A stretch of DNA of 64,000 bases from an uncultured Eubacteriales bacterium (GTDB lineage Bacteria > Bacillota > Clostridia > Oscillospirales > CAG-272). The translations under genes were made by a program, and so were the position numbers. The notes under the pieces were generated by a model that saw only the letters and a program-made list of their open reading frames with translations, was not told the origin of the DNA and searched no databases. This document shows positions 16,843 through 25,883 of the stretch, in pieces; the first letter of the stretch is position 1, and each line of letters starts with the position of its first letter. The stretch covers positions 168,467-232,466 of the forward strand of contig CAKRZE010000002.1 of the NCBI GenBank assembly GCA_934432725.1, written 5' to 3'.

Positions 16843-18428
16843 AAAAGGCTATCACCATGTCCGTCCGTCAGAAACGGATCATTATCGCAAGCTCCATCCT
16901 CTTTGTCGCTGCACTGCTGTCCTACTTTTTCATCATCAAGCCGCTTGTTGCCAAGCATACCGAGGAGGAAAAGCCCCCGGAGCTTCTGGAGGGAGAGGTT
17001 TTGGGAGATTCCAACCGTATTCTCATGATGGAACACATCGAGATGGCGGATATCAAGTCCATCGAGGTGCATAATCAGCACGGTGCCTACACCTTTTACC
17101 GCGCCAGCGACGACGCCTTCTACATCAAGGGGCAGGAGGGCGCGCCGTACAGCTATGAGCTTCTCTCCTCCTTAGTGGTTTCCGCCGGCTATACCCTGTC
17201 CATGACACGCGTCACAACCGACTGCACGGATTTTCACGAATACGGGCTTGCCGAGGAGGACAATCCGGCATACTATATCATCACCAAAAACGACGGAACC
17301 GCCCACAAAATTTACATCGGCAATCTGCTCGCGACCGGAGGCGGCTACTACGCACGGTATGACGGCAGGGGCGCCGTTTATGTGCTGGATACCACAATCG
17401 CAGCCACACTGCTCGCGGACATCAACTCCATGATCAAGCCGGTTCTCGGCAGACCCCTTGCCACCAACGATTACTATACGACGGACGATATCTATCTGAT
17501 CCGGAACGGAAAGCTCGTTGTATTCATTGACTACCGCACGCCGCAGGAGGTCGTCACAGAAGCCGGTATGGGCGATTACGTCATGAAATACCCGACCGCC
17601 TATACGGTCAACACCTCAACTGTCAGCTCCCTTCTGGAAACCCTGAAGCAGTTTTACGGCGATAAAACCATCGAATTCGGCAAGGATATCCTGAAATATC
17701 TGGAGGAAAACGGGGATGGTGAAGAAACAGGGGAAAGCGACTCCGCCGAAACAGGAGACGATGACGAGGCGGATATGGAATTTATCAGCCGTCTGAAGGA
17801 AACCTACGGCATTGACATTGATAACCCCGCCTATCTGCTCCATTACACCTACAAGGATATGCAGACCTTCGTCATCTTCAGCGAGCCGGATGAGGACGGA
17901 AATATGTACGCCTTCAGCTCCCTTTACGATCTTGTCGCACAGATCAATATCAGCAGCTGTGAATTTCTGAACTGGGATCTTCTGAAGTTTGTGGACCGTC
18001 CGCTGTATGCCGAAAATATCAACGATGTTTCCTCCATTGAAATCGACAGCGAACTGGTCAAGGTAAAGTTCACCTTAGAGGGCGAGGGGCAGGAAATTCT
18101 CATCCGCTCCGACCGCAGCGACACCCCGTACGGTGCAACCGATGTCAAGAATTTCAGGCAGTGGTATAAGGATCTGCTCAGCATGAAATTGCAGGATTAT
18201 GCCAAAAATACCGATACGGACTCCCTCACACTCTATGCAACCTTCACCTTCACCATGGATAACGGCGAAACAATCGTCTACCGCTTCTATCCGTACTCCA
18301 CCCACCATTGTTATTACACGGTCAACGGAGTCGGAGAATTCTACACAATGAACAACAGTGTGGAAAAGGTGCTCACCGATGCCGTGCGGCTTCTGAACGG
18401 CGATTCTGTTGACGCCGACCGCGCATAA
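16839..18428 (+). CDS. DUF4340 domain-containing membrane-anchored protein
   Basis: This 529-residue protein has an N-terminal membrane anchor (residues 14-33) and a long extracytoplasmic part. Repeating beta-rich units with SIEVHNQHGAYTFYR, YYIGNLL-like TAHKIYIGNLL, and FVDRPLYAENINDVSSIEI are typical of DUF4340. An acidic insert with runs of Glu and Asp lies near residues 285-310. DUF4340 proteins regularly end GldFG-type ABC operons. The start ATG 16839 overlaps the GldG-like stop by four bases. It probably completes the external assembly of the exporter; its ligand is unknown. Confidence 0.85.
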   Translation: MKKAITMSVRQKRIIIASSILFVAALLSYFFIIKPLVAKHTEEEKPPELLEGEVLGDSNRILMMEHIEMADIKSIEVHNQHGAYTFYRASDDAFYIKGQEGAPYSYELLSSLVVSAGYTLSMTRVTTDCTDFHEYGLAEEDNPAYYIITKNDGTAHKIYIGNLLATGGGYYARYDGRGAVYVLDTTIAATLLADINSMIKPVLGRPLATNDYYTTDDIYLIRNGKLVVFIDYRTPQEVVTEAGMGDYVMKYPTAYTVNTSTVSSLLETLKQFYGDKTIEFGKDILKYLEENGDGEETGESDSAETGDDDEADMEFISRLKETYGIDIDNPAYLLHYTYKDMQTFVIFSEPDEDGNMYAFSSLYDLVAQINISSCEFLNWDLLKFVDRPLYAENINDVSSIEIDSELVKVKFTLEGEGQEILIRSDRSDTPYGATDVKNFRQWYKDLLSMKLQDYAKNTDTDSLTLYATFTFTMDNGETIVYRFYPYSTHHCYYTVNGVGEFYTMNNSVEKVLTDAVRLLNGDSVDADRA

Positions 18429-18443
18429 CCGCGCGAAACCGAA

Positions 18444-18483
18444 AACCGCCGGAAGGATCCAAAATCCCGCCGGCGGTTCTTTG
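18444..18483 (+). terminator. probable intrinsic terminator
   Basis: AACCGCCGG (18444-18452) pairs with CCGGCGGTT (18470-18478) and is followed by CTTT. The T-tract is short, so termination may be partial and let the lipoprotein gene share the transcript. Confidence 0.5.
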
Positions 18484-18626
18484 CCGGAAAATCCGGCTGT
18501 CCGCACCTTTTCCGGCAGGCAGACGGAGCTTCGCACCATCCTCCGCCGGCATTCCCTTCTGCCCGCTTCCGATGCGCCCCGGGCTTCCCGAAAAAACACC
18601 GATCTTATCCGAAAGGTATGGCATTT

Positions 18627-19601
18627 ATGAAAAAACTACTGTGTGTGCTGCTTTCTGTTCTTTTGCTGTTTGGCTTTGCCGGATGCGGCTCCTCCGTCAA
18701 GCCGCAGGACAGCCGAACCGTTCTGACGGTTGACGGAACCAAGGTCACCTATGACGAATTCCGTTATATTTATCTGAATTCCAAATCGGATCTGGACAAG
18801 GGCGACAGCAGCGTCTGGGAAAACAATCCCGAATTGCAGGAAAAGCTGACTGCGGAGGTAATCGGAACGCTCCGCCAAAATGCTGCGATTCGCAAAATGG
18901 CGAAAAAGTACAAAATTTCTCTGACCAGTGACGAAAAAAAAGAGGTCTATGAAGAAATCGATGCCTTCAGAGCCTCCTGTACGGATGATGCGAGCTATCA
19001 AAAGGCGCTGGAGGAGGCGAATCTGAGCGAATATGCGCTGAGGGAAATGAAGCTTTTAAGCCGTCTCTGGAGCAAGCTCTACACCTATGTCACAAGCGAA
19101 GCAAGCTTCATCATCCGGGCGGACGATCAGACGCTGCTTGACGATATTCCGAAGAAATTTCTCCGTGCCACGCAGATCCTGATCAAAAACGATCCGGAAA
19201 AATCTGACGAAGCCCTCCGCGCCAGAGCGGATGAAGCTCTGGAAAAAGCCAGACAGGGCGAGGATTTTGACGCTCTGATCCGGGAATACGGGGAGGACCC
19301 CGGTCTTTCCGACAATCCGGACGGATACTATTTTACAGACGGAGAGCTTCTTGCATACTTTGAGGATACCGCAAAGGAGCTGGAGATCGGCGAGGTCAGC
19401 GAGGTCATTCCGTGCGTGTACGGCTACAGCATCATCAAGCGCCTTCCGCTGGAGGACAGCTATATCAAAAAACACATGGAGGACCTGCGTAAGAGCTTTG
19501 TCGCCCGCACCTTCCACGAAATGCTTCAGGAGCATACCGATCAGATCACCTATCAGACCACCTCGCTGTATTATGAACTGATCAGGGACGGCATGGCATA
19601 A
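18627..19601 (+). CDS. parvulin-type peptidylprolyl isomerase lipoprotein (PrsA-like)
   Basis: This 324-residue exported lipoprotein has a signal peptide ending in the lipobox FAGC, with the lipid-modified cysteine at residue 20. A SurA-like helical N-domain follows. The parvulin domain spans roughly residues 175-275 and is marked by ATQILIKN, YGEDPGLSDNPDGYYF and EIGEVSEVIPCVYGYSIIK. It likely helps exported proteins fold at the outer membrane face. ATG 18627 is preferred because AAAGG lies 10 bases upstream; ATG 18618, in frame, is too close to it. Lgt, which would lipidate it, is encoded in this window too. Confidence 0.92.
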   Translation: MKKLLCVLLSVLLLFGFAGCGSSVKPQDSRTVLTVDGTKVTYDEFRYIYLNSKSDLDKGDSSVWENNPELQEKLTAEVIGTLRQNAAIRKMAKKYKISLTSDEKKEVYEEIDAFRASCTDDASYQKALEEANLSEYALREMKLLSRLWSKLYTYVTSEASFIIRADDQTLLDDIPKKFLRATQILIKNDPEKSDEALRARADEALEKARQGEDFDALIREYGEDPGLSDNPDGYYFTDGELLAYFEDTAKELEIGEVSEVIPCVYGYSIIKRLPLEDSYIKKHMEDLRKSFVARTFHEMLQEHTDQITYQTTSLYYELIRDGMA

Positions 19602-19682
19602 AAGCGAATAAACGGGATGCCTCCATCCGGCTTTTCCCGTCTGCACCACAAGTGATCCTCCCGTTCATACAAAACAAGATTT

Positions 19683-19884
19683 AAAGGGGTGTAAAAAAAC
19701 TCGTTTTGCGTTTTTTTACACCCCCGGCAATTATTCCCGGCGGCAGGACGCAGCCGTTTTGCCGCTAAAAATGCCGAAAAGGCAAAGAGACAAAGCAAAA
19801 ACGGCTGAAATCGAATCAAATCCGGAATTTCAACCGGCATGTTTGAGGGGCTGTTAAAAACCTGAAGGTTTTGAGCAGCCCCTC
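19683..19884 (-). repeat. paired-hairpin interspersed repeat, copy D
   Basis: This is the best preserved copy, in the reverse orientation. The hairpin at 19686-19724 has perfect 15-bp arms (GGGGTGTAAAAAAAC and its complement). The other end (19845-19883) pairs GAGGGGCTG with CAGCCCCTC and is followed on the plus strand by TTTTGTTT. It sits between the convergent ends of the lipoprotein gene and aspS and should terminate both. Confidence 0.92.
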
Positions 19885-19930
19885 TTTTGTTTCTATCCGA
19901 AAATCAACGTCACAGGTCCTGCGGACCGCC

Positions 19931-21736
19931 TCAGACGTCTGCATCCTCGTCGTGAATCACCGCAATGCCCAGCTCCGCAAGATCCTTCGGAGACTGCCTG
20001 GAGGGGCATTTTGTCATCAGCTCGGAAGCGTTCTGGACCTTCGGGAACGCAATTACCTCCCGGATATCGTCCACACCCAGCATCAGGGCACAAAGGCGGT
20101 CAAAGCCGAACGCAAGTCCTCCGTGCGGCGGTGTTCCGTACCGGAATGCCTCAAGCAGGAACCCGAATTTGTCCTGAACCTCATCCTCCTGCATGCCCAG
20201 CGCCCGGAACATCTTTTCCTGAATATCGGGCGTATGAATCCGGATTGAGCCTCCGCCCGCTTCCGTTCCGTTGATCACGATGTCATAGGCAATGGACCGA
20301 ACCTTCTCGGGAGCCGTTTCCAAAAGCGGAATGTCCTCCTCCATCGGCATGGTGAACGGATGATGCTTGGCATAATATCTGCCGTCCTCCTCCGAATACT
20401 CCAGAAGCGGAAACTCTGTGATCCACAGCAGCTTATATACGGAACGGTCGATCAGCCCCATTCTCCTTGCGCACTCACACCGCAGCGCACCGAGCGTATC
20501 AAAAACGATCTGGCTGCGGTCGGCTGCAATCAGAAGCAGGTCCCCTTCGGCAAAGTCCAGCGTCTTTTCAATGGCTGCGTTCTCCTCCGGCGTCAGGAAC
20601 TTGGCATAGGAGGAAGAAATCTCACCGCCGACATTCTTCATCCAGCAGAGTCCCTTTGCCCGGTAAGCCTTCACGAATTCGGTCAGACCGTCGATCTCCT
20701 TCCGGGAGAACTTATGTGCGCCGCCCTTGACATTGATGCCGCGGACCGAACCGCCTGCCTGAAGCGCGCCCGCGAACACCTTGAAGCCCGTATTTTTCAG
20801 AAGCGCGGACAGATCGTGCAGCTCCATTCCGAAGCGAAGATCCGGCTTGTCCGAGCCAAAGCGCTCCATTGCCTCCGCATAGGTCATGCGCTGAAGCGGA
20901 AGCTCAAGGTCAATCCCCTTGCATTCCCGGAACAGCCGTTTCAGAAAGCCCTCCACCACGCAGAGCACATCATCCTGTGTCACAAAGGACATTTCCAAAT
21001 CGATCTGTGTAAATTCCGGCTGACGGTCCGCGCGAAGGTCCTCATCGCGGAAGCAGCGCGCCATCTGGAAATACCGGTCAAAGCCGGACAGCATCAAAAG
21101 CTGCTTATACAGCTGCGGCGACTGCGGCAGCGCATAGAACTTGCCGTTGTGTACGCGGGACGGAACCAGATAGTCTCTTGCCCCCTCCGGCGTCGGCTTG
21201 ATCAGGCAGGGCGTCTCAAGATCAATAAAGCCCTGTTCCGCAAAATAGCTGCGCGCGATTCCCGCAATTCTGGAGCGCATCAGAAGATTGCGCTGCAGAT
21301 CCGGGCGCCTCAGATCAAGATACCGGTGCTTCAGACGAAGCTCCGGACGGACGCCGCTGTTTTCCTCAATGGCAAACGGAGGCGTCTGCGCCACAGACAA
21401 AACCTTCAGCTCCCGTACCGCGATCTCAACCTCTCCCGTCGGAATCGCCGGATTGACAGAGTCCCGCCTTCTCACCGTTCCCTTGGCACAGAGCACGTAT
21501 TCCGCGCGCACGCCGAACGCAGTGTCGAACACCGCACGGTCCGTTGCCTCGTCAAAGGCAAGCTGGAGCAGGCCCGTTCTGTCCCGCAAATCAATAAAAA
21601 TCAGACTTCCGAGGTCGCGCTGGCGCTGCGCCCAGCCCATGACGCAAACCTCTTTTCCGATATCCTCCACTCCGAATTCACCGCAATATTTGGTTCTTTT
21701 ATCCGTTTGATTCAGCAATTCAGCCATTTCACACAT
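19931..21736 (-). CDS. aspS: aspartate--tRNA ligase
   Basis: This 601-residue class II synthetase charges tRNA with aspartate. It has the N-terminal anticodon-binding OB fold (VCVMGWAQRQRDLGSLIFIDLRD), then class II motif 2 (FRDEDLRADRQPEFTQIDLEMSF), the bacterial GAD insert (FGSDKPDLRFG onward), and motif 3 GLAFGFDRLCALMLG near the C-terminus. ATG 21736 is chosen because GAAAGG lies six bases upstream; ATG 21727 is a nearby alternative. It is downstream of hisS on the same strand with a 147-bp gap, the usual clostridial hisS-aspS order. Whether it also charges tRNA-Asn cannot be decided from this window. Confidence 0.98.
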   Translation of the reverse strand: MCEMAELLNQTDKRTKYCGEFGVEDIGKEVCVMGWAQRQRDLGSLIFIDLRDRTGLLQLAFDEATDRAVFDTAFGVRAEYVLCAKGTVRRRDSVNPAIPTGEVEIAVRELKVLSVAQTPPFAIEENSGVRPELRLKHRYLDLRRPDLQRNLLMRSRIAGIARSYFAEQGFIDLETPCLIKPTPEGARDYLVPSRVHNGKFYALPQSPQLYKQLLMLSGFDRYFQMARCFRDEDLRADRQPEFTQIDLEMSFVTQDDVLCVVEGFLKRLFRECKGIDLELPLQRMTYAEAMERFGSDKPDLRFGMELHDLSALLKNTGFKVFAGALQAGGSVRGINVKGGAHKFSRKEIDGLTEFVKAYRAKGLCWMKNVGGEISSSYAKFLTPEENAAIEKTLDFAEGDLLLIAADRSQIVFDTLGALRCECARRMGLIDRSVYKLLWITEFPLLEYSEEDGRYYAKHHPFTMPMEEDIPLLETAPEKVRSIAYDIVINGTEAGGGSIRIHTPDIQEKMFRALGMQEDEVQDKFGFLLEAFRYGTPPHGGLAFGFDRLCALMLGVDDIREVIAFPKVQNASELMTKCPSRQSPKDLAELGIAVIHDEDADV

Positions 21737-21883
21737 GACCTGCCTTTCTATAAATTGCAGCCCTCGACCGCCTCCGCGCGGCCGGCATGCTTCAGATTCC
21801 GCCTGATCAAAATAAGTCCGCGCATACCGGCATGCGGATAAGAATCCTTTCTGCCGCCTCTTGCGCATCTGCCGCCGCAGAAA

Positions 21884-23152
21884 TCAGCCCCGGGACACTC
21901 CGAGCGCCGAAAACAGCTCGTCCTCCGTATCAAAACGCACCGCAAGCTGCCCGCCTGTTTCCATGTTCTTCAGCTGTGCCGTGCCGGTCTCCAGCTCCTG
22001 ATCTCCGAGGATCAGCGTATACCGCGCACCGAGCTTGTTGGCGTACTTCATCTGCGCCTTCAGGCTGCGTTCGGCAAGATCGCATTCCGCGTGAACTCCG
22101 GTTCTGCGCAGCGCTTCCGTGATGGCAGATGCCTTGACAGAGGCTGCCTGTCCCATGGAGGCAATGTACAGAAGCGGCTTGTCGTCCGGCTCCAGATGAA
22201 TCCCGCAGCCCTGCATCGCAAGGATCAGCCGGTTAATGCCCATTCCAAAGCCGATTCCGGGGAGTGCGGGACCTCCAAGCTCCTGCATCAGCCCGTCATA
22301 ACGACCTCCGCCGCAGACGGTGCTCTGTGCGCCCACAACCGGAGCGATAAACTCAAACACCGTGCGCGTATAATAATCCAGTCCGCGCACAATGCCGGAA
22401 TCCACCTCATACGGGATACCCTCCGCCCGCAGATACTCCTGAAGCGCGGAAAAATGTGAGGCACATGCCGGGCAGAGATGCTCTGTCGTTTTGGGCGCCT
22501 TTTCCGCAATGGCGCGGCATTCCGGATTTTTGCAGTCCAGAACGCGCAGCGGATTGGTCTCCAGCCTGCCCTGACAGGTCTGGCAAAGCTCGTCCCGGTG
22601 CAGCGCAAGATAGTCCCGCAGCGTTTTCTGAAACTGCGGACGGCAGGAGGGGCAGCCGATGGAATTGATGTGCAGATGAATATTCTGCACACCGAGCTCG
22701 GTCAGAAGCGTATTGGCAAGAGAAATCACCGATGCGTCCGCAGCGGCAGCCCCCGCGCCGAACATTTCCACACCGAACTGATAAAACTCCCGGTAGCGTC
22801 CCGCCTGCGGCTTCTCATGCCGGAAGCAGTTCAGGATATAATAGAGCTTCAGCGGCAGTACATCGGAGCATTTTCCGTTTTCGATCAGAGCGCGCACGGT
22901 CCCGGCAGTCCCCTCCGGACGCAGGGAGATGCTCTTTCCGTCTCTGTCCTGAAACGTATACATTTCCTTCTGCACCACATCGGTGGTGCCGCCGACGCCG
23001 CGCTGAAACAACTCTGTCACCTCAAAGGTGGGCAGCCGGATCTCGCCGAAGCCGTAACGCGCCGCCACCTCCCGTGCCTTTCTCTCAATGTATTGCCAGT
23101 AAACAACCTCTTCGGGAAGGATATCCATTGTCCCGCGCGGTTTCTGTATCAT
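21884..23152 (-). CDS. hisS: histidine--tRNA ligase
   Basis: This 422-residue class II synthetase charges tRNA-His. Motif 1 region LPTFEVTELFQRGVG, motif 2 FRHEKPQAGRYREFYQ, the histidine-specific RGLDYYTRTVFEF and GGGRYDGL, and motif 3 GIGFGMGINRL are all present. A C-terminal anticodon-binding domain follows (ERSLKAQMKYANKLGARYTLILG). A cysteine-rich stretch in the insertion (CPSC, CQTC, CxxxxC, CPAC at residues 165-235) looks like a zinc ribbon pair, known in some bacterial HisRS. It has a perfect promoter 50 bases upstream and starts with GAGGAG nine bases before ATG. Confidence 0.98.
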   Translation of the reverse strand: MIQKPRGTMDILPEEVVYWQYIERKAREVAARYGFGEIRLPTFEVTELFQRGVGGTTDVVQKEMYTFQDRDGKSISLRPEGTAGTVRALIENGKCSDVLPLKLYYILNCFRHEKPQAGRYREFYQFGVEMFGAGAAAADASVISLANTLLTELGVQNIHLHINSIGCPSCRPQFQKTLRDYLALHRDELCQTCQGRLETNPLRVLDCKNPECRAIAEKAPKTTEHLCPACASHFSALQEYLRAEGIPYEVDSGIVRGLDYYTRTVFEFIAPVVGAQSTVCGGGRYDGLMQELGGPALPGIGFGMGINRLILAMQGCGIHLEPDDKPLLYIASMGQAASVKASAITEALRRTGVHAECDLAERSLKAQMKYANKLGARYTLILGDQELETGTAQLKNMETGGQLAVRFDTEDELFSALGVSRG

Positions 23153-23203
23153 ATGGCGTTCTCCTCTTATGTTTGTTTATACTTTTTAGAATCATATCAG
23201 AAT

Positions 23204-23232
23204 ATTATAGCATGCAGCCGGAGGAATGTCAA
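23204..23232 (-). promoter_or_regulatory. sigma-A promoter of hisS-aspS
   Basis: On the minus strand TTGACA (23232-23227), 17 bases, TATAAT (23209-23204), a complete consensus. The -35 box overlaps the last codons of folD, so hisS-aspS has its own promoter inside a longer minus-strand run. Confidence 0.9.
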
Positions 23233-24083
23233 GAAATTCCCCCGAAGGCGGTCAAATATTCCGCCGCACGCACGGTGTTTTCCAAAAGCATCGTAATGGT
23301 CATCGGTCCCACGCCGCCCGGAACCGGCGTAATATACCCGGCAACCTTCTCAGCCTCCCGGAAATTCACATCTCCGCAGAGTCTTCCTGCCGCATTCCGG
23401 TTCATCCCGACATCGATCACGGCGGCGCCCGGCTTGATCATATCCCCCGTCACAAACTCCGCCCTGCCGATCGCGGAGACCAGAATATCCGCCTCCCGGC
23501 AGATTTCCTTCAGATTTTCCGTTTTGGAATGGCACACCGTCACGGTCGCATTCTCGCGCAAAAGCAGCATGGCAAGCGGCTTTCCGACTATATTGGAGCG
23601 CCCGAGCACCACCGCCCGTTTGCCCGAAATCGTCACCCCGCTCCGCTTCAGAAGCGCAATCACACCTGCCGGCGTGCAGGGCAGAAAACCGTTTACGCCG
23701 GTCATCAACCGTCCGACATTGACCGGATGAAACGCGTCCACATCCTTCTCGGGCGAGATTTTTTCAATCACGCGAAGCGCGTCAAGCTGCGGCGGGAGGG
23801 GCAGCTGCAACAGGATCCCGTGAATCCGGGGGCTGTGATTCAGCTGACCGATCAGCTCCTCCAGATCCTCCTGGCGCGTTTCCGCAGGGAGCGTATACCC
23901 CTCCGAATAAATCCCCGTCTCCTCGCAGGCGCGGTGCTTGTTCCGCACATAAATCTGCGATGCCGGATCATCCCCGACAAGCACAACCGCAAGCCCCGGA
24001 CGATTTGCCAGACCTTCCACTCTTTTCTTCAGCTCCGCACGCATCCTTGCGGATATTTCCTTCCCGTCTATGATATATGCCAT
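23229..24083 (-). CDS. folD: bifunctional methylenetetrahydrofolate dehydrogenase/cyclohydrolase
   Basis: This 284-residue enzyme interconverts methylene-, methenyl- and formyl-tetrahydrofolate for one-carbon supply. Visible motifs are the catalytic YVRNKHRACEETGI region with its lysine, the loop LLQLPLPPQLD, the substrate motif DVDAFHPVNVGRL, the NADP motif VLGRSNIVGKP and the C-terminal PVPGGVGPMTITML. ATG 24083 matches the family start and has AGGA seven bases upstream. Its end carries the -35 box of the hisS promoter. Confidence 0.97.
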   Translation of the reverse strand: MAYIIDGKEISARMRAELKKRVEGLANRPGLAVVLVGDDPASQIYVRNKHRACEETGIYSEGYTLPAETRQEDLEELIGQLNHSPRIHGILLQLPLPPQLDALRVIEKISPEKDVDAFHPVNVGRLMTGVNGFLPCTPAGVIALLKRSGVTISGKRAVVLGRSNIVGKPLAMLLLRENATVTVCHSKTENLKEICREADILVSAIGRAEFVTGDMIKPGAAVIDVGMNRNAAGRLCGDVNFREAEKVAGYITPVPGGVGPMTITMLLENTVRAAEYLTAFGGIS

Positions 24084-24417
24084 ACTGCTTCCTGTCCTTT
24101 TCCGCCCGCTCCCGGGGAGCGGGCAATCTGTTCCCGACCGGAATTTTCCCGATCCGCCCCGTTTATTCCCGAATGCTTCCCTATTCCCGATGTCTCCGTG
24201 CACCGCAGCGCCGCACGGCTCCGCAGCCGCAGAGGACACGCCGGATGACCGAAGCCATTCCTGCCGAAGTCTTCCCGCTCTGCGCCGGCGCAGCCTTCGT
24301 TCGGCGCTTCCGTTCCCCATGAGGTCCGTAAAGCTGCCGGAGCCGCAGCCGTGCAGGCTGCATACCGCATGCCGCGACCGCAATCCGTGTCCGGCACATT
24401 CGAAAAAGCCGTACCGA
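24084..24417. other. gene-free stretch with hairpin before folD
   Basis: This gap separates lgt and folD, both on the minus strand. The arms GCCCGCTC (24104-24111) and GAGCGGGC (24117-24124) form a perfect 8-bp hairpin just ahead of the folD ribosome site. There is no T-tract, so it is not a clear terminator. I see no promoter, gene or repeat-family copy in the rest. Confidence 0.5.
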
Positions 24418-25533
24418 TCAGTCCGCGGCGTTCTCTCCCGGCTTTTCCCCGTCAGAGTCCGGGGGTTGCTCCTTTGCCCCGTTCTCACCATCGTCCGCCG
24501 CAGCGCCGTCCGGTGCCGTTCCCTCCGGAGCGCACACCCCCGTCTCTTTGGCACGGGCTTCTCCTGCCGCCGCAGCCGAATCCGCGTGCGCCCCGGCTTT
24601 TTTCAGCTCCTTATGCTTCGAATCCGCAGAAGCATGCTTTCCCGGGACTTTTCCGGCTTCCGCAGCTGCCCCGGCAGCCGGCTGTCCGAGCGATTCCGGC
24701 TTCCAGCCGTTTTTCCGTGCGGCAATCCCGAATATCAGCAGCATAACGCCTCCCGCAAGGAAGGAAACAAATCCGACAAGCTGAGAGATGCGGAAGGGTC
24801 CGACATAAAGGCTGTCGGTCCGCAGACCCTCGATCAGCATCCGTCCGAAGCCGTACCATGTAAGATACATCAGAAATATCTGCCCGTCGTATTTTTTCTT
24901 TTTGTAAAGAGCGTTGATCATCAGAAATCCGATCAGGTTCCAGAGCGATTCATATAAAAAGGTGGGATGATAATACGCCGTTCCCTGTGCCGTAGTGATT
25001 CCCATGCGCCACGGCAGATCCGTTTCCCCGCCATGCGCCTCGGCGTTGATAAAATTCCCCCAGCGCCCTGCAATCTGACCGATCATCACGCCGGGAGAAA
25101 GCAGATCCGCCACCTTTGTGAACTTGATATGCTTCACCCGCGACACAACAAGAGCCGCCAGTGCGCCGCCGATGATGGCGCCGTAAATGGCGATACCGCC
25201 CTCCCAGATCGCAATCACGTTGCGGAGCGTTGCAAAAAAGTTTCCGGGCACATAATACGGAAGCTCGGACCAGGTCGTCGCAACATAATAGACCCTTGCG
25301 CAAATCACCGCGCTGATCACACAGAAGATCGCATAATCCATCAGATCGTCGGTCGTGACCTGCTCCTGCGCCGCCCGGTATCTGCAATAGAAAAACGCCG
25401 CAAGAATGCCAAGTGTAATAATCACGCCATACCACGCAACCGGACGTCCGAAGATCGTGAACGCAACGGTATGTACCTCAAACTCACCGATGCCCAAGCC
25501 CGGAAACGACAGGATGTTGATTCTGTCTCCCAT
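24418..25533 (-). CDS. lgt: prolipoprotein diacylglyceryl transferase
   Basis: This integral membrane enzyme attaches diacylglycerol to the lipobox cysteine of prolipoproteins. The Lgt signature GRWGNFINAEAHGG (catalytic region) lies near residue 165, with HPTFLYESLWN after it and RMLIEGLRTDS later. About seven transmembrane helices fill residues 1-275. The last 95 residues are an Ala/Glu/Lys/Gly-rich, probably disordered cytoplasmic tail absent from standard Lgt of about 270 residues. Its natural substrates include the parvulin lipoprotein encoded here. ATG 25533 follows the hairpin-containing leader. Confidence 0.97.
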   Translation of the reverse strand: MGDRINILSFPGLGIGEFEVHTVAFTIFGRPVAWYGVIITLGILAAFFYCRYRAAQEQVTTDDLMDYAIFCVISAVICARVYYVATTWSELPYYVPGNFFATLRNVIAIWEGGIAIYGAIIGGALAALVVSRVKHIKFTKVADLLSPGVMIGQIAGRWGNFINAEAHGGETDLPWRMGITTAQGTAYYHPTFLYESLWNLIGFLMINALYKKKKYDGQIFLMYLTWYGFGRMLIEGLRTDSLYVGPFRISQLVGFVSFLAGGVMLLIFGIAARKNGWKPESLGQPAAGAAAEAGKVPGKHASADSKHKELKKAGAHADSAAAAGEARAKETGVCAPEGTAPDGAAADDGENGAKEQPPDSDGEKPGENAAD

Positions 25534-25547
25534 AATAATCCACCACG

Positions 25548-25579
25548 GCTCCCGCCTCAGCGAAAGCTTTCTTCCTTTC
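25548..25579 (-). promoter_or_regulatory. ribosome site followed by start-proximal hairpin (lgt)
   Basis: On the minus strand AAAGGAA, four bases later GCTTTCGC, TGAG, GCGGGAGC (25567-25548), then 14 bases to ATG 25533. Three pairs are G-U. A second purine run, GTGGTGG, lies close to the ATG, so the hairpin may not be essential here. Confidence 0.55.
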
Positions 25580-25765
25580 CTTTATTGAGAATTACCGGCT
25601 GTATTCCGAAGCCGCCGTACGGGTTTTGCCCGTCCGAAGCAGCCCTCCTTTGCGGCGCCGAAAGCGGAAGCTGCGCAGACAGAGTGCTTTCGGCAGGTCT
25701 TCCGCCCCCGCCCCGATCGCGGACAAACACGCACAAACCGCTGTCCCCTGCCCGCAGCAAATCGG

Positions 25766-25802
25766 AAAAAGCGGGCGGGGCAGGCAGAAACATGCCTGCC
25801 CC
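25766..25802 (-). terminator. intrinsic terminator of the glucan synthase-like gene
   Basis: The arms GGGGCAGGCA and TGCCTGCCCC pair perfectly over 10 bp with a 6-base loop. They are followed on the minus strand by GCCCGC and five T. It lies about 80 bases after the stop at 25884. The remaining bases up to lgt (25583-25765) show nothing I can name. Confidence 0.75.
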
Positions 25803-25883
25803 ATGCCGGAACATATGCCGTTTTGCGATTCTGACGGCAGCAAAGAATTCCCGTCTCACCGCTTCAGAGATAAAAATATTTTA

